A stretch of DNA of 64,000 nt. It comes from Trichoderma breve (taxonomy: Eukaryota; Ascomycota; Sordariomycetes; Hypocreales; Hypocreaceae). The stretch covers positions 4,588,001 to 4,652,000 of the forward strand of contig NC_079235.1 in NCBI RefSeq assembly GCF_028502605.1, written 5' to 3'. Made by a program: the position numbers and the translations under genes. Position 1 is the stretch's first letter, and each line of letters starts with the position of its first letter. Shown piece after piece: positions 1-12,534 of the stretch. The notes beneath the pieces are model-generated. The model was not told the origin of the DNA. It worked only from the letters and a program-made list of their open reading frames with translations, and made no database searches.

Positions 1-3000
1 CCATCTATCTACAGCTGGCATTCGAGGCACGCTCCTCAATCTTTCTGCAAAGTTCAGAATATTGTGCATAACGTCGAGTTGGGGCGCATCAGGTCCAACA
101 ACATAGCTTGGCCTGTGTATGGTGATAGGCAACTTGGAAGAGACATGCGCATTTTCAAGATATTTCTCTGATGCCCACTTCGACGCAACATAACCATTTG
201 CATTCGCTTGGGGTTGGGGTACAAGAAGTGACTCTTCGTATAGCTCACGCGTTCCAAGCTGAGCAACGCCAGCGGTTGAGACGAAATGGAAATGTGGCAG
301 TGGCCTATCAGCAGAGTATTGTATGGCCATCCGTACGAGTGCTTTGGTCGAAAGAACATTGGCTGTACGAAGAGTCAAATAACCTCGAAGAAATGAGACG
401 TCAGCCCCATTGTGAATGATCGCAGAAACTTTGGAAAAGATGTGCCTTGCAGTATCCTCGTTAAGCCCCAGGTCTGGGTCTCTCAGATCACCAGGGTGAA
501 CTAAAACCTTTGGAGAGTCAATCAAGAGTTTTGAAGTATTTCGAACAGCGATACAGTGCACTGTTTCAACCACGCTGTCGTCAAGAAGCTTCTGCAGGAT
601 GTGTCTGCCAAGAAATCCAGTTGCCCCAGTCAGCGCCACTGTAATTCCACCAGAGGTCTCATCAATTGGAACATGTTCTCTGAGGCCTGCCATGAGACTT
701 GGGCTTATCTCTTTGAAAGCTACTTCGTCTTGCCAGTTGATATCGGCGATAGATTGATGGAAAATATCGCTTTCAGTAACCAAGGTGTCTAAGAGCATCG
801 ACATCCCCTCCAGTGTACTCGCTTCGAACAACTTGGCTAATGGAAGGAGAACATCAAATTCTCTATGAACCTCGTTCTGTATACGTATAAGAAGAAGCGA
901 GTTGCCACCAACCAGAAAGAAATCAGAGTCAAGCCCAATATCGTCCTCTGTCACGATACCGACGAGTACAGAAACCCAGATTTGCTTCATTTTATCTCTG
1001 GTAGAAGTCTTCGTTGGTCGTTCCCTAGAATGCCCGTGGTGATTTTCAACAAGTATGGTAGCCATTTTCCCCATAGTGCTAGCTTCGAATAAGTTCACCA
1101 AGGGGATATTTTGACCAATTTGCTCATGAATCTTGTTTTGAACTTTGATCAGCAATAATGAGTTGCCGCCTACAAGGAAGAAGTCAGAATTTTCGTCCAG
1201 AGCCTGTCCGGCGACGAGATCTCCCAAAGCGTCTCTCCATATTTCTTCAATGTCCCGCAAAAACTGTGTGTTTGTATTTCGTCGCGGGGAGGGTAATGCT
1301 TTAGAGATCTCTGCTGTCTTCTTTAGCGGCGACTTGGAGAGAAGTTTTCGATCAACCTTTCCATGATGGTTTAGAGGCATGGATGGCAAAGACACGACAA
1401 TTGACGGACGCATGTATTGTGGCAAAGCGAGATTAGAGATCATGGTTCGAAGCATGCCGTCGATAACGGGGCCGTTTGTGCCATACTTCTGTTGGATTTC
1501 GGTTGCAAGGACAACATGTGCAGCGAGGAAAGCAGAAGCGGCATCCTTGTCGTTTTGGTACCGAATATGAGCAATAGCCTCAAGAATATCCCCCTTGCCG
1601 ACAGCAAGCATTGCAGCTTCGACTTCTCGTAGCTCAAATCGCTGGCCTCGTAATTTGACTTGCGTATCGCCATTCATGCGGCCTAGTGCAACAAAGACGC
1701 CATCTTCTCTCATATACCCACGATCACCACTCAAATGAGCATGAGTCCATCCATTTGCGATAGCCCGATTGCCAGCAAGTATGTCCTGGGGAAATTTAGC
1801 TGCTGTAAGCTCTGATTGGTTGATATAGCCAGAAGCAACACCAGCTCCTCCAATGACGATCTGGCCCGGGACACCTGCGGGAAGCGGATGGTTGTCTCCA
1901 TCCATGATGTATACACTGTAATTAGGCAAGACCTTACCAATTGGTATGGAGGAGAGAGCTAAACTGGGGTCCCGATATGGAACTTCGTAGGCATGCGGGA
2001 CAATTGTCTCTGCTGGGCCGTAAGCATTCATGAGTCGCAGGTCCGGCTTGTCCACAGCTTTTAGCCTCTCAACAAGGATGCTGCTAATTTCTTCACCAGC
2101 AGATATGTGCCATTCCCATGCAGACGCGCGTAGCTGTTGCAGGTCTCCATACTGCAGCCAAGACGTAGCCTCTGAGGGTACTGCAAGCGTAAGTGAGATC
2201 ATTTGCGAAGCAATAAGGTTGGTAAGTGCAATAGGATCTTTTCGAGTGTCCTTCCCAGCGACAACAACAGTTCCACCGGTAGCAAGTCCAAGCAGAGATT
2301 GCCACCAAGAAACATCAAAGCTTAGGGCGATTTGCTGGAGGACGGTCTGAGGCTTCATTGGGAAAATTGCAAGGAATCCCTTGATGGTGTTTGTTACCAT
2401 TCGATGAGGTAGAGAAATTCCCTGTCTTTCAGTCAATACCTGATGCTTGGATGAAGCAATTTCTTGACATTGAAAAAGGTATTACCTTTGGTGTACCCGT
2501 AGAACCGCTGGTGTATAGTATAATCGCCTCATCCGTAGGTCCCGCGTTGTAGAAATTGGAGGCAACCGCTTTCCCGCTATTACTAATTGTGGCAACATTG
2601 ATGACTGGCGTAGCTTGTGCAACATCTATATCCTTGTAAAGCAACTGAGTCGCATCGTGGACTAGAATAGCGGCGAGATTGGCGTCTTCAATAATTGATT
2701 TGAGGCGTCCAGTACCTTGAGTGACTTCCAGAGGAACATAACTTCCTCCAAACCGCCAAATCCCGAGCATGGAGCATATCCAATCCACAGTGGGATCTTG
2801 GAGAACTCCAATTCGAGATCGATTGGAGATGCCCAAGGTAGAAAGTGCGTGGGCAATTTGAGTGGACTTTTCCACCATGTCGGCATAAGAGAGCATGCCG
2901 CCATATGTATCCTTGAGTGCGACATGATTAACTAGTCTAACAGAGATAGTGTCTAGGTATCCAATGAGAGGCCCAAGTTCAGTGTCAAGGCTCAGCCCTA

Positions 3001-5104
3001 CATCTCAATAAATTAGCAGCAATAATATGGTAGAATTAAATGTTTCATGGAGGATGAAGAACAACTGAAGTTCGCGGCTATCAGAGCCGGACTTACCTTG
3101 GCCTAACTTGATGGCGTTATGAACCGCGAGTTCATCAAACATTTGTGGTTGACGCCCAGGGAGATGTATATCATTAGTGAAAGCTTCTACAAGGTTTATG
3201 AAACAATCCAACAGGATTTGCGCTTCATGCTCCGAGTACAGCTCCTTTTGAACCATGATGGCTATCCATGGGTCGCCAGCTGGTGGGTCAATAATTGCCA
3301 ACATGATGTCGTACATGGTTTCTCCGATCTCATACTCTCTATTTTCTATGATTCCGTCTCCAAACGACCTATTTTCTCTGACCGGGATGTAATTGATAAA
3401 TGCTTGGAAGAGAGGGCTATGGGAGGGGTGTCGGACAGCCCCAACCTCGTCTAGAATGATGTCAAATGGTACTGCGGAATGGTTCAAGCAAGCCAGACCA
3501 TTCGCTTTGTTTTCTTTAAGGATAGACAGAAACGATTTCGAAAGTTGTGAACGTAGCCGCAGTGGAAACAGGTTCAGGAATATGCCAATACTGCTGTCTG
3601 AGCCAGGATCGTTATGCCTGTTTGCGCTAGCAACGCCAATACAAACATCCTCGGATTCAGTCAACCTTCCAAGAAGAATTTGAAAGACTGTTACATAAAA
3701 ATTGAACGGAGATTGTATATATCCTTGTTTTCGAAGTTCTTGGAGTCGAGCAGTAGTGGCGGAGTTTAGGCGTCTCTCTGCTCTTACGTGGCGGTAAGTT
3801 GTTCTTGTGGTTGGACGAGATCGAAGTGTGTTTGGTGAGAGGGGTAGAATGGGTAAAATCTCGGGAAGATCTTTGAACTCGTTTTTCCAAAACATAATGT
3901 CATCTGCATAATGCCCAGTACGAAGCAGCTCATGCTGTCTATTGGCAAACTCATTCTGTTGGAACGGCGGTGGCAACTGGGCTCCCTCATAGGTTAGCCT
4001 AAGGTCGTCAGTTATTGCCATTATGCTCATTCCATCAATATTGATGTGGTGATAGCCGACTATTAAATGATGCCTGATTGGTGACTCGGTGAGAAGAAGG
4101 AGTCTTAAGGTTTCACCCTTTGCAAGGTTGTACACGTGCTTATTCATAGCGTCGATTTCCGTGCGTACTTGATCTTGAGTCTTGATGATCTTCGTCTCCA
4201 AGTATAATGGAGACTCATTCAAGATGCCCTGTTTAGGCTGGTGGGAGTCGTCAGTGAAGAATGCAGTCCTCAGCCCTTCATGACGTCTACCCATTTCCCG
4301 CACGAGGCCTGAAAGGACCTCGATGTTAAGGTTTGTTGTTATTAGAAATGAAACAGTTCCGTTAAAAAAGGTTGGATCGTCTATAAATTGCGTCATGAAC
4401 CAAAACCCAGATTGACCAAAAGACATTGGAAGAGTCTTTATGGTTTTTGAGGATGGCGGTGCCACTCGATTCACTTCCTCGTTGATTAGAGTCGGGTCTC
4501 TTGCTGATCCCGCAAAGTTATAAGAAACTGGAGAGGGGTTGTCAAGCTTTCTGCCTGAAGCTGGAGTCCCTGTCATATGACTAGGACTATGTTTGATCGG
4601 TAGGTCTTGATCACCAGTCTTCGTGATTAAAGATAAACTTTTGTACCCATCCGAACTCCTCAGACGCAAGCACCCTATTGCGTTCAACTTGTTCGAGCCA
4701 CCGCAATTTGATCTAATCCGAAAATTAACGAAGTCTGTCCTGTCTCCGTGTCTTTCATGGCTGCCAGTGGACTGAAGTTCGAGGGTTATCTGAACTTGGT
4801 CCTCACCTCTGGCTACGGTGATGTCGTTTTCGACGAAAAAGTCGTCAAGTTCAAACTTTCGGAGAATTCTTGATCCAGACCATTTCAGAGATGCCTCAGC
4901 AACGATCTTGACATATCCAGCAGCTGGAAAGACACCAGGCAGTGATACATTCTGGTCGACAAGTGAGAGAAGTGTTGAGGCTTCAAGTGTATTGTGCCAG
5001 GCGATTCCTAGACCCAACGGATCGACCCTTGAGACCCCCAGGAGCGGGTGGACAATTTGGACCTGAGTTGATGCCTTGGTATCCAGCGGGAGTAACTTAG
5101 ACAT
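1..5104 (-). CDS. NRPS module: half-DH, C, A, T, T, thioester reductase (3' end outside window)
   Basis: Exons 5104..3097, 2997..2486 and 2421 to beyond position 1 join into one open frame of 1647 codons. Residues 1-160 match only the N-terminal hot-dog half of a PKS dehydratase (HPLLG at 19). A condensation domain follows (about 215-660) with an intact HHxxxDG motif (HHINIDG near 351). The adenylation domain (about 690-1200) shows YTSGSTGTPK, NAYGPAE, GDRGYMREDG and HGKVDRK; the FDVSWWQ segment carries the usual Asp235. Two carrier domains have GGNS serines at about 1261 and 1348. A reductase domain follows (TGATGFLG about 1437, then YVASK). The enzyme should activate an amino acid, condense it with a donor, and release the product reductively as aldehyde or alcohol. 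No carrier domain precedes C, so the donor probably arrives in trans. It resembles the C-terminal part of a PKS-NRPS. Start chosen at 5104: first ATG before the DH piece, with a TATA box upstream. Confidence 0.9.
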
Positions 5105-5206
5105 CTTGGCTCAAGTTAAGCGCACCAACTATGCGAGGTTCAATATAAGGCAACTTGACTTATCACTCTGAAACAGTCTACCTACACTGGATATACACTG
5201 AGTTCT

Positions 5207-5214
5207 ATTATATA
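5207..5214 (-). promoter_or_regulatory. TATA-like box of the NRPS gene
   Basis: On the minus strand this reads TATATAAT, about 100 nt upstream of the ATG at 5104. A promoter here supports a genuinely short gene rather than a PKS-NRPS interrupted at this point. Confidence 0.45.
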
Positions 5215-7282
5215 GTCCAAGCTGAACAGGAGATATAAAATCCGAGGGATAGCCTATGCGACGGGCAATATAAGCCCTAATTGAAAACGATTCAGGGTTC
5301 CACTAAATCCGAAAGAATGCGCTTACTATTTCGTATATATGTATACGGAGCTCAGCCCTCCATACCACCCTTGTTTTACATAGTGTCAATAGTCGGATAC
5401 AGTGGATGGTATTTGGATAAAATCTACTTTTTTTATAGTGATGTAACCACTAGCAAGAGTGATTGGGCCTAAATTCGGTACAGATGTCTTTTGCGATACA
5501 CCGCAGCATACTCATAGTACTCCTTTGACCTAAATACCTTCGTTACGTCCTTTCAGTTGGTCGCGGGGGGTGAGCTAACAGGTAGTAATTAGGAGATCTC
5601 TACGTAAGCATATCCCAGCTGGCGTGACGAATCACTCCATGTGCCTGACATGAGAGAAAATGAGCTCAGATTTAGCTCAATTCCTTAGCCCCCAAGTACA
5701 TAATATATTGGCATAGGCTTAATCAGTATATTGACCCCTGAGTTACTGTTAAGGATCTATTCAACTACAACCAATAAAACCTCTTCTCTGCTCACCTGAT
5801 GATGACTGCATGCACTAGCATCATGCTGACAGGTAGGTTACCAATTGTGCGACTTCGCCGATTTGTCACTCTCTCACAATAAGGGCCGAAAACTCCCCAA
5901 GTATTTGCAGTAGTAGATATAGACTGAGGGGTATCTATTATCCTTAGGATACAATGTATAGTATTTCAATAGCTATATAGAGATATTTTCTATCTGGGTG
6001 CCAAATCAGTCTTACTGTAGCAAGCAGAGTGGTTGATCGAAAAGGCTTTCAAGTGATACCGCTAGCTACACGTCTAAAGCAAACAAAAGGCTACACCAAA
6101 TATTACTCATGGTGTAGTAAGTGTTATACCCATTAGTAAGTCAAAAATACAAGACACCAAATACGATACAGGAGCCTACCTAGAGAACAAATGCTATCTC
6201 AGAAAAGAGCCAAGAAGATACAGCCTACATTCCTTCTTCCGTCGGTTTCACAGAGCGCTGCGGGCCATCAGCAGCGCGCTTGAACTGGAAACATTCCCGC
6301 GCCACTCATCGCTTGATTCGGAAACGAACGCGAGGTGGATTTTGTTTAATATGCTAAAATATTTCCACCGCAGCTTCGGATGACATTTCGTCAACACACG
6401 TGGCAATTGTGTACAAGGTCATGCAGCAAGGGAAGGCTTTACGACGCGAAGTTATAAAATGACATGTGATTTTCAGCGAGGAGAAGACAATAGGATGCAT
6501 TTCCGGTCAGATAGGGAGGCGATCATCCACAGATGGCCGACCAATGTGTCAGCCACTTGAGGCGTGCACACTCATCCCTGTTTAGTTTACCAAGGCCCGA
6601 TCCGTCGGTTGCAATCTCATGACACTAATGGTATCATATCGCTTGAGATGTCGTCGAAGCCAACTAAATTACCAGCGCATTACTATCATTATGAGAAAGT
6701 ATACTATCCATAGGTCATAATTTTCAATGCTAGTGTCATGCCTATTGGTGTTATTGTTAACATTTTCTAACTACATCTGTCGAATAACTGCAGTCGGCTT
6801 GTCACATATGTCACTTCAAGTTACGTCAGAATGTATCTTTGGCAAATTACATTATTCCTTGATAGGCGAAGTACTCCGAGATCGTACAGTTCAGTCTCAA
6901 ATCTTTAGGGATAGGCCAGTGATACCATCGCTGGAGACAGTAGCTATGTATTATGATCCACTAAACAGAAATGCTTTAAGAAAGAGCAAACAACTCGAAG
7001 AGCAATGAGTAAAACGAACTGGCGGGACATTGTAACATTTACGGTGCGCATTACTCTAGCAGCTCCAACAGCCCCAACAGCCCCAACAGCTCCACTCCAA
7101 AAATCGCATTCTGCGCTATAATCTGGGGCATAACCTACTGTAGGTTCCTACAGATCACTCCACACAAAAGCTCCAAACGCTCCAACAGCTCCAACAGCTC
7201 CAACAAGCTCCAATAGCCCCAAATACCACTAGGCTAGATATTTTCGTAATGTTAAGGAAGGGCAATTCCTTTATGCTGCGCC
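5215..7282. other. AT-rich spacer between NRPS and oxidoreductase
   Basis: No convincing gene. A 93-codon frame at 6727-7008 starts with a hydrophobic stretch but has no recognised family and lies in AT-rich DNA, so it is not called. No KS or AT domain sequence was recognised that would complete the NRPS into a hybrid synthase. Confidence 0.5.
7059..7220. repeat. CCAACAGCY short tandem repeats, two clusters
   Basis: Nine-base units of the type CCAACAGCT or CCAACAGCC run in tandem at about 7059-7095 and again at 7169-7220, separated by about 75 bp of unique sequence. They lie 145-300 bp upstream of the oxidoreductase ATG. Confidence 0.75.
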
Positions 7283-7290
7283 TATATAAT
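7283..7290 (+). promoter_or_regulatory. TATA box of the quinone oxidoreductase gene
   Basis: TATATAAT lies 75 nt upstream of the ATG at 7365, a normal fungal core-promoter distance. Confidence 0.5.
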
Positions 7291-7364
7291 AAGAAGCGAA
7301 GCCTCAGCGAGTATCATGTCTGTCAATATTCACTTACAACTTTACATCCACACTAACTTACATT

Positions 7365-8521
7365 ATGGCCTCCAAGCAAACTGTTTTCCGTTTACAAAGC
7401 AGGCAAAGCATTGTTGACCTTACCACATCTACAGAGGAGATACCCAAGGCTGCAGCTTATGAAGTTCTTGTAAAGGTTCGCAGTGTTGCGCTGAACTTTC
7501 GAGACTTAGCCATCGCTACTTCTCGGTACCCATTTCCCGTCAAAGACAATGTGATCCCTATTTCGGATGCAGCTGGCGAAATCGTTGAGATCGGACCTAA
7601 TGTCCAAGGATTTACTATAGGTGATTCGGTTATCGTAAACTTCAACCCGCGCAATTTATATGGCCCAATGAAAGACTGGTACGGCGGCTTAGGCGGTCCA
7701 GTGGACGGCGTTCTTCGGAATTACCTGCCTATCAACGCGGACTCGGTTATTAAGGTTCCTAAAGAGTCTTCCTTGAAGGCTTCACAGTGGGCTGCACTTG
7801 TCTGTACCGGTACCACCGCTTGGAATGCTCTTTATGGGAATGTTCCTTTGAAGCCAGGCCAGACTGTACTGTTCCAAGGTAATTATGCTGACCAATATCT
7901 TAACAAAGGAGTGTACTCAACCAATCTGAACACAGGCACCGGCGGCGTTTCCATCACCGGATTAGTCTTGGCTAAAGCAGCGGGAGCAAAAACAATTATG
8001 TAAGAACTCTTTTACTGACTGATACTAGGTACTGCAGTGTGCTAATAATTATTAGTACCTCATCTAGCGATGAGAAGCTGGCCTATGTGAAGGAGAAATA
8101 TGGCGTTGATCACACCATCAACTACAAAGTCCATCCAGAATGGGCTCAAGAAGTGCAAAATATTACCCAAGGAAATGGTGTTGACTATATTTTTGAGAAT
8201 GGTGGATCTGGTACGATTAAACAAAGTATTGACTGCATTGCTTATGGGGGGGTGATATCCATCATAGGCTTCTTATCTACTGCCAAGCAAGAGGAAATGC
8301 CAGATGTAGCTGCTCTTGCCCTTTCCAAAGGCTGCATCGTTCGGGGAATTACTGTCGGGTCGAAGCAATTGCTTGAAGAATGCGTGCGCTTTGTGGGTTC
8401 TCACAACTTGGACATTCCGGTGGAGAAGACATTGCCATTCACTGAAGAGGGTGTGAGGGCTGCTTATAAATATTTATCAGAGGGTCAACATATTGGGAAA
8501 GTTTGCATCGACTTTGAATAA
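7365..8521 (+). CDS. Zinc-independent quinone oxidoreductase / MDR-family alcohol dehydrogenase
   Basis: Exons 7365..7878, 7936..7999 and 8056..8521 give 347 residues. Both introns have GT-AG borders, and removing them restores the family sequence (LFQGTGGVSITG, then KTIITSSSDEKL). The N-terminal GroES-like half (ALNFRDLAIA) is followed by the nucleotide-binding half with a TGGVS turn and the YGVDHTINY segment typical of NADPH:quinone reductase-like MDR proteins. The cysteine-rich structural zinc loop is absent, so it is probably a zinc-independent NADPH reductase of quinones or enones. It is divergent from the NRPS, about 2.3 kb from its start, and could tailor its product, but such enzymes are common in general metabolism. 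Confidence 0.92.
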
Positions 8522-8577
8522 AGGAATTAGTCTGGTCTTGAGATACTATTACAATTAGGCAAGATTTGCTCATGAGA

Positions 8578-11173
8578 CTACGCCATATACTGAAATGATC
8601 TCTCATACATCCCCGCGTATTCATTTAGACATTCGCCAACGTGCACTGTGATTGCCCATGCAGACTTCTCGCTGAAGATCTTCGACCATACTTTCAACAC
8701 AGCTATGCCCATATGCCGGGGACCTTGAAACCAGGATGTTGTATCCGTGTGTTCCCAATCTGCAGAGTCAACGGCTTCCTTAATGACGGATTCAACAGAT
8801 GACAGTATGTGGCGCTCATATGCTAAACTCGAAGAGTTAGAAATGGATGGAATACGCCCACTGTAAGACCTCCAAGGGAGAGGAAGTGGAAATTTCAATC
8901 TAACTCACCTTCCAATGCATTTGACATTTGCGTAGCAGCAATAGTTTCTAGCCACTTGTTGAGAAAAATTGCACACTCAAGGGCGCATACTGCATGTTGA
9001 CAGCACCACAAGATTGACTGGCTCCTAGCCACATGTTCAATGCCAAAAGCTACTGGTAAACTCAGTGCGTGAATCGCATGCAATAAAGCACTTGTTAGAT
9101 TTGGATGGCGTGGTAAAGGAGCAATTAAAAACAACGCTGATGCGACTGCTTTTGGATCACGCGATGCCAACCGCATATGAAGACCTACATCCATATGAGT
9201 ACGCACATATGCTACGGTTAGAAATGCAACAGAAGTGAAAGGAATTGGTCCATGCTCGCTGCTTGGATGTAAATCGGAGCCCGACACGCGCTGCCATATA
9301 CTGGCCCACGATGAGAGTGCTGAGCTGCTATCTAGTTAATACGATTCACCTACTTACTAGCCGTGATTATATGGCAGAGGAATAGTATCATTTGCTGATT
9401 AACATACTGGATTTCGTGAATTTTCTGATCTTCCAACCTGGATCCAAATGAAAGCTGGCGTTGTAAATATATACGCTGCAAGACTCCGTGGAGTAATATC
9501 AGATTGCCAAAAGCGCAAGGCAAGGTTTCCCAACCCGCTGCCCCAGTCGTCACGAGGGACTCAAGTGCATCTTTAAAGCTCATCAGATCAGACGGCTTCG
9601 CTTGTCGACATGCAACCCACTCTTGGTCATCTGTAGCTTGCCACTCCTCTACTGAACAGGGGAGTCGAAGGTGAATTTCTCTAGTAAAGATAGATGGTGG
9701 TCGATTATATATGATGGTATGAATGTCGAAGAAACAAAAGGCAAGGAAAGAAATCCGACGTTCGGTCTCAGATAATGCCCATTCATCCCAGGTCTGCTCG
9801 ATAGAGTGGTCATGTTTTGCGACATCGCATCCTCGCATGTACTGCAGTATGGGCTCATGGAACTCAAATCCTTCGGTAACAACAGAGGCATCGCGGGCCC
9901 AAGTCGAATATATTAGGAGGAAAACGAGAGTTTGGGCGGACTGCAATTTCAGAATTCGACCAATATTATCTGGGGAAGACCTGGCTTCAGGCTTTATGAG
10001 GGTTATTGTTCAGTTACTCGCAAAGTAGATAGCCCATGAACATACTTGTGAGTCGAACCTGTCGACCTGCAATCTCTCCAAAGCCACAGCTCTAGCCGCT
10101 TTGTATAACTTCCTGGATGTATGTTCTTCCAATGCCTGCACTGCGCCGAGCGCGGTTATAGCAAGAATGAGCTCAGGAATGCAGTTTCCCAGACGAAAGG
10201 TAGGAAAGTGTATGACTGGGAAGTGGCGGGATAATCCTATACGCCAGGCTTCCATATATCTTATTACCGTGCGGAGCGATGGGAGAGTAAAGTCATTGGC
10301 GATGTTTCCGAATGGACGGAGACCCTCTTCAAGAACCTTGATATCATTGTCGGTAATTTCGAGATTGGTAAGCTTATAGGCTCCAGTAAGTCCAAAGTCT
10401 ATTATCTTTTTAGCCAGATCATACGATACATCACAGCTTGCTCAAAGATAGTATTTAGTCTTGAAGATAATTCTCAAGAGACGGAGATTGCAAGTTCTCA
10501 AGGTTGTGCCATACCATGTGGATGTAAATGTCTGCTAAAAGGCAAAGGCCCAACATTGTTGTGCTCAAAATCGTGATTACCTTGGATATTTGCTTCCAAT
10601 GGTGGATTTTCTGTAACTGCTGCAGAATCGCAACATATGTTGAGGGAAATGGGTGAGGTAACAAACTCTGGCGGCAATTCTATGCCTTCAACAAATTCAT
10701 CGAGACTATCCAGGGGATCAATAAAAGTAAAATCGCCGTATACAACTACTCTCAGATCAGCTTCATGAATTCTCATCGGGCGCACAAACTTGGCGTTCAA
10801 CCTTCGGGAGCTCCTGTTGTATCATTACTTGGAACTACTGATGATCTTGAGATTTGCGTATCTCCCATTGGGGGTTGTAGAGGGGTTGGTCTAGGGAGTG
10901 CCGTTGTGGAAGATTCGCCGGCATGATTGGTATTTGGCTCGAGAGGGGCCAGGTGGGTGAGTTTCTCGTGCCGGCGCAACAAGTCTGTACGCGAAAATGC
11001 AGCTCCGCAGAAGCAAACGAATGGTTTTTCATTAGTATCTATGGCTCTTTAAATCAGTTCATATGTCTACTTATCAGCTCAAGCCTTTGCGTACGTGTCC
11101 GGCAATGACGCCGCAGATGCTCTGGTCGCTTAAAATCACGGCCACAGTGAGGACAGGTATGGAGGTGTGGCAT
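8578..11173 (-). CDS. C2H2 zinc-finger transcription factor with fungal regulatory domain
   Basis: Two N-terminal C2H2 fingers: CPHCGRDFKRPEHLRRH and, after removing a 56-bp intron (11094..11039), FVCFCGAAFSRTDLLRRH. A Pro/Ser-rich linker follows, then a long fungal middle-homology region (HFPVIHFPTFRLGN; TERRISFLAFCFFDIHTI) running to the stop at 8578. Several more introns are needed. A clear one is 8908..8823, which joins NALE to AYERHIL in phase. The junction near 10760-10850 is unresolved: a very short intron of about 43 nt restores the frame, otherwise a one-base shift is needed. Start taken at 11173 (MPHLHTCPHC); an in-frame upstream start near 11275 is possible. Nuclear regulator, target unknown. 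Confidence 0.8.
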
Positions 11174-12534
11174 TTCGGACGTTAGAATCGCTGGGAAGGG
11201 CCGTAAAGGCGAAAAAACAAAGCATACGAAACCTAGGGGTGGACAATTGGTGTAATAGGGTGAACTGTCGGTCAATGGTACTAAGTGACATGAATATTCT
11301 GATCACTCTGGCTTCATGTATTCACAGAGCTTATGAATTAAATGTTCTTACAATGTGCCCAGCGCGGAGAAATGCCAGTTGGATTTTAGTGTTATTACTC
11401 CAATCATCGCCTTCAAAATCCACTTAATCCACCCCACCACCTTGGTCCGATTCTACTCACAGAGCGGCAGATTTCTCTATCTCCGAAGGGCTGACTTGAA
11501 GCGAAGACCCCTCCCTACACGCAGAAAGAAGTGGGGGAATGGGTTGTGCTCATTCAAGGCACCAAATACCCAATCATCGGCCTCAAGTCGCGGCCCTCAA
11601 CTTGGTTTGGACGCATGCAATCGCTTCAGATAATCTAGCGTTTTACATGTGCCAAAGTTCTCCCAAGATTGGCGAGCAGATTGTTTCTCCACAGCCATCT
11701 ACTCGGTATTAGACCACACCCAAGCTTGTGCGCTAACTAAATGTTCCCGTCTCGATGCTGTCAAACTGTTACGTATGGCAACAGTTAGCGCCTCAGTAAG
11801 TCTTATCCTAGTTTAAGAATACGCAAAGTCCTATAGAAAAGCAGTGACGTGGAGTTGGATCGCTTTGTTTGTTGAAGTACCATCATTAGGTAGCTACCTA
11901 GTACGCTCTGCTTAACCTATATAAACACCAAGGAGTCCAATTTTTATCACCACCGTGAAAACATGCATGTCTTTCAAGAAGAATATCGGTATTATTGAGC
12001 AAGATCTCAAGTTCTCGGAAAGGTAGTCGAATGTGCGTAAGGCATACCACTAAATATAAAGAAAGAAGGTGAATTCAAAGAGAGTCATCGAAGCAATACT
12101 CCAAACTACTCCGCTCTAATCAGAATCCCCATACTTTCTCCCTGACGATCGATTATTCGTAAGATTCAGAGTTCAGATCAAGCTAAAGGACCCTAGAGAA
12201 AGGTTGTGGTCTCAATCTCAATCTCAGCAAATGAAGCGTCCTTAATATGCCTGGAACGCCCTCAAGCTTTGAGGTAGTTAGTAGTCAAAGTATATTTCCA
12301 GTGCCTCCGTCACAATTGCATAATTTCGCAATCGGAGATCTCCCCCACTTACTCTTTCCCAATAGATGGCCTCAATGTCAGTATTCTTTCAGCTTATGTG
12401 AAAACGCAGCTATAAAACTACTAAACAAAGGCACATGTCAAATGCGGAGGTGATGCATCTCCTTAAACAAAGCACAATATAGTATCAACTAAGTTACCCA
12501 TTACATTTCCATCTAGTTGCCCTTTACATACCAA
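11174..12534. other. Intergenic, shared 5' region of C2H2 factor and Hsp31-like gene
   Basis: No coding frame stands out. A TATATAAA box at 11918-11925 points right but is about 610 bp from the Hsp31-like ATG, so it would imply a long leader, a leader intron or an unrecognised short transcript. Confidence 0.4.

Noticed and set aside
6727..7008. 93-codon frame with hydrophobic start in the NRPS/oxidoreductase spacer
   Set aside because: It could pass as a small secreted protein, but codon use is AT-biased like its surroundings and nothing is recognised.
5105..7364. Decayed KS-AT part of a PKS upstream of the NRPS
   Set aside because: I looked for ketosynthase and acyltransferase motifs on the minus strand and saw none; a profile search would be needed to exclude very degraded remains.
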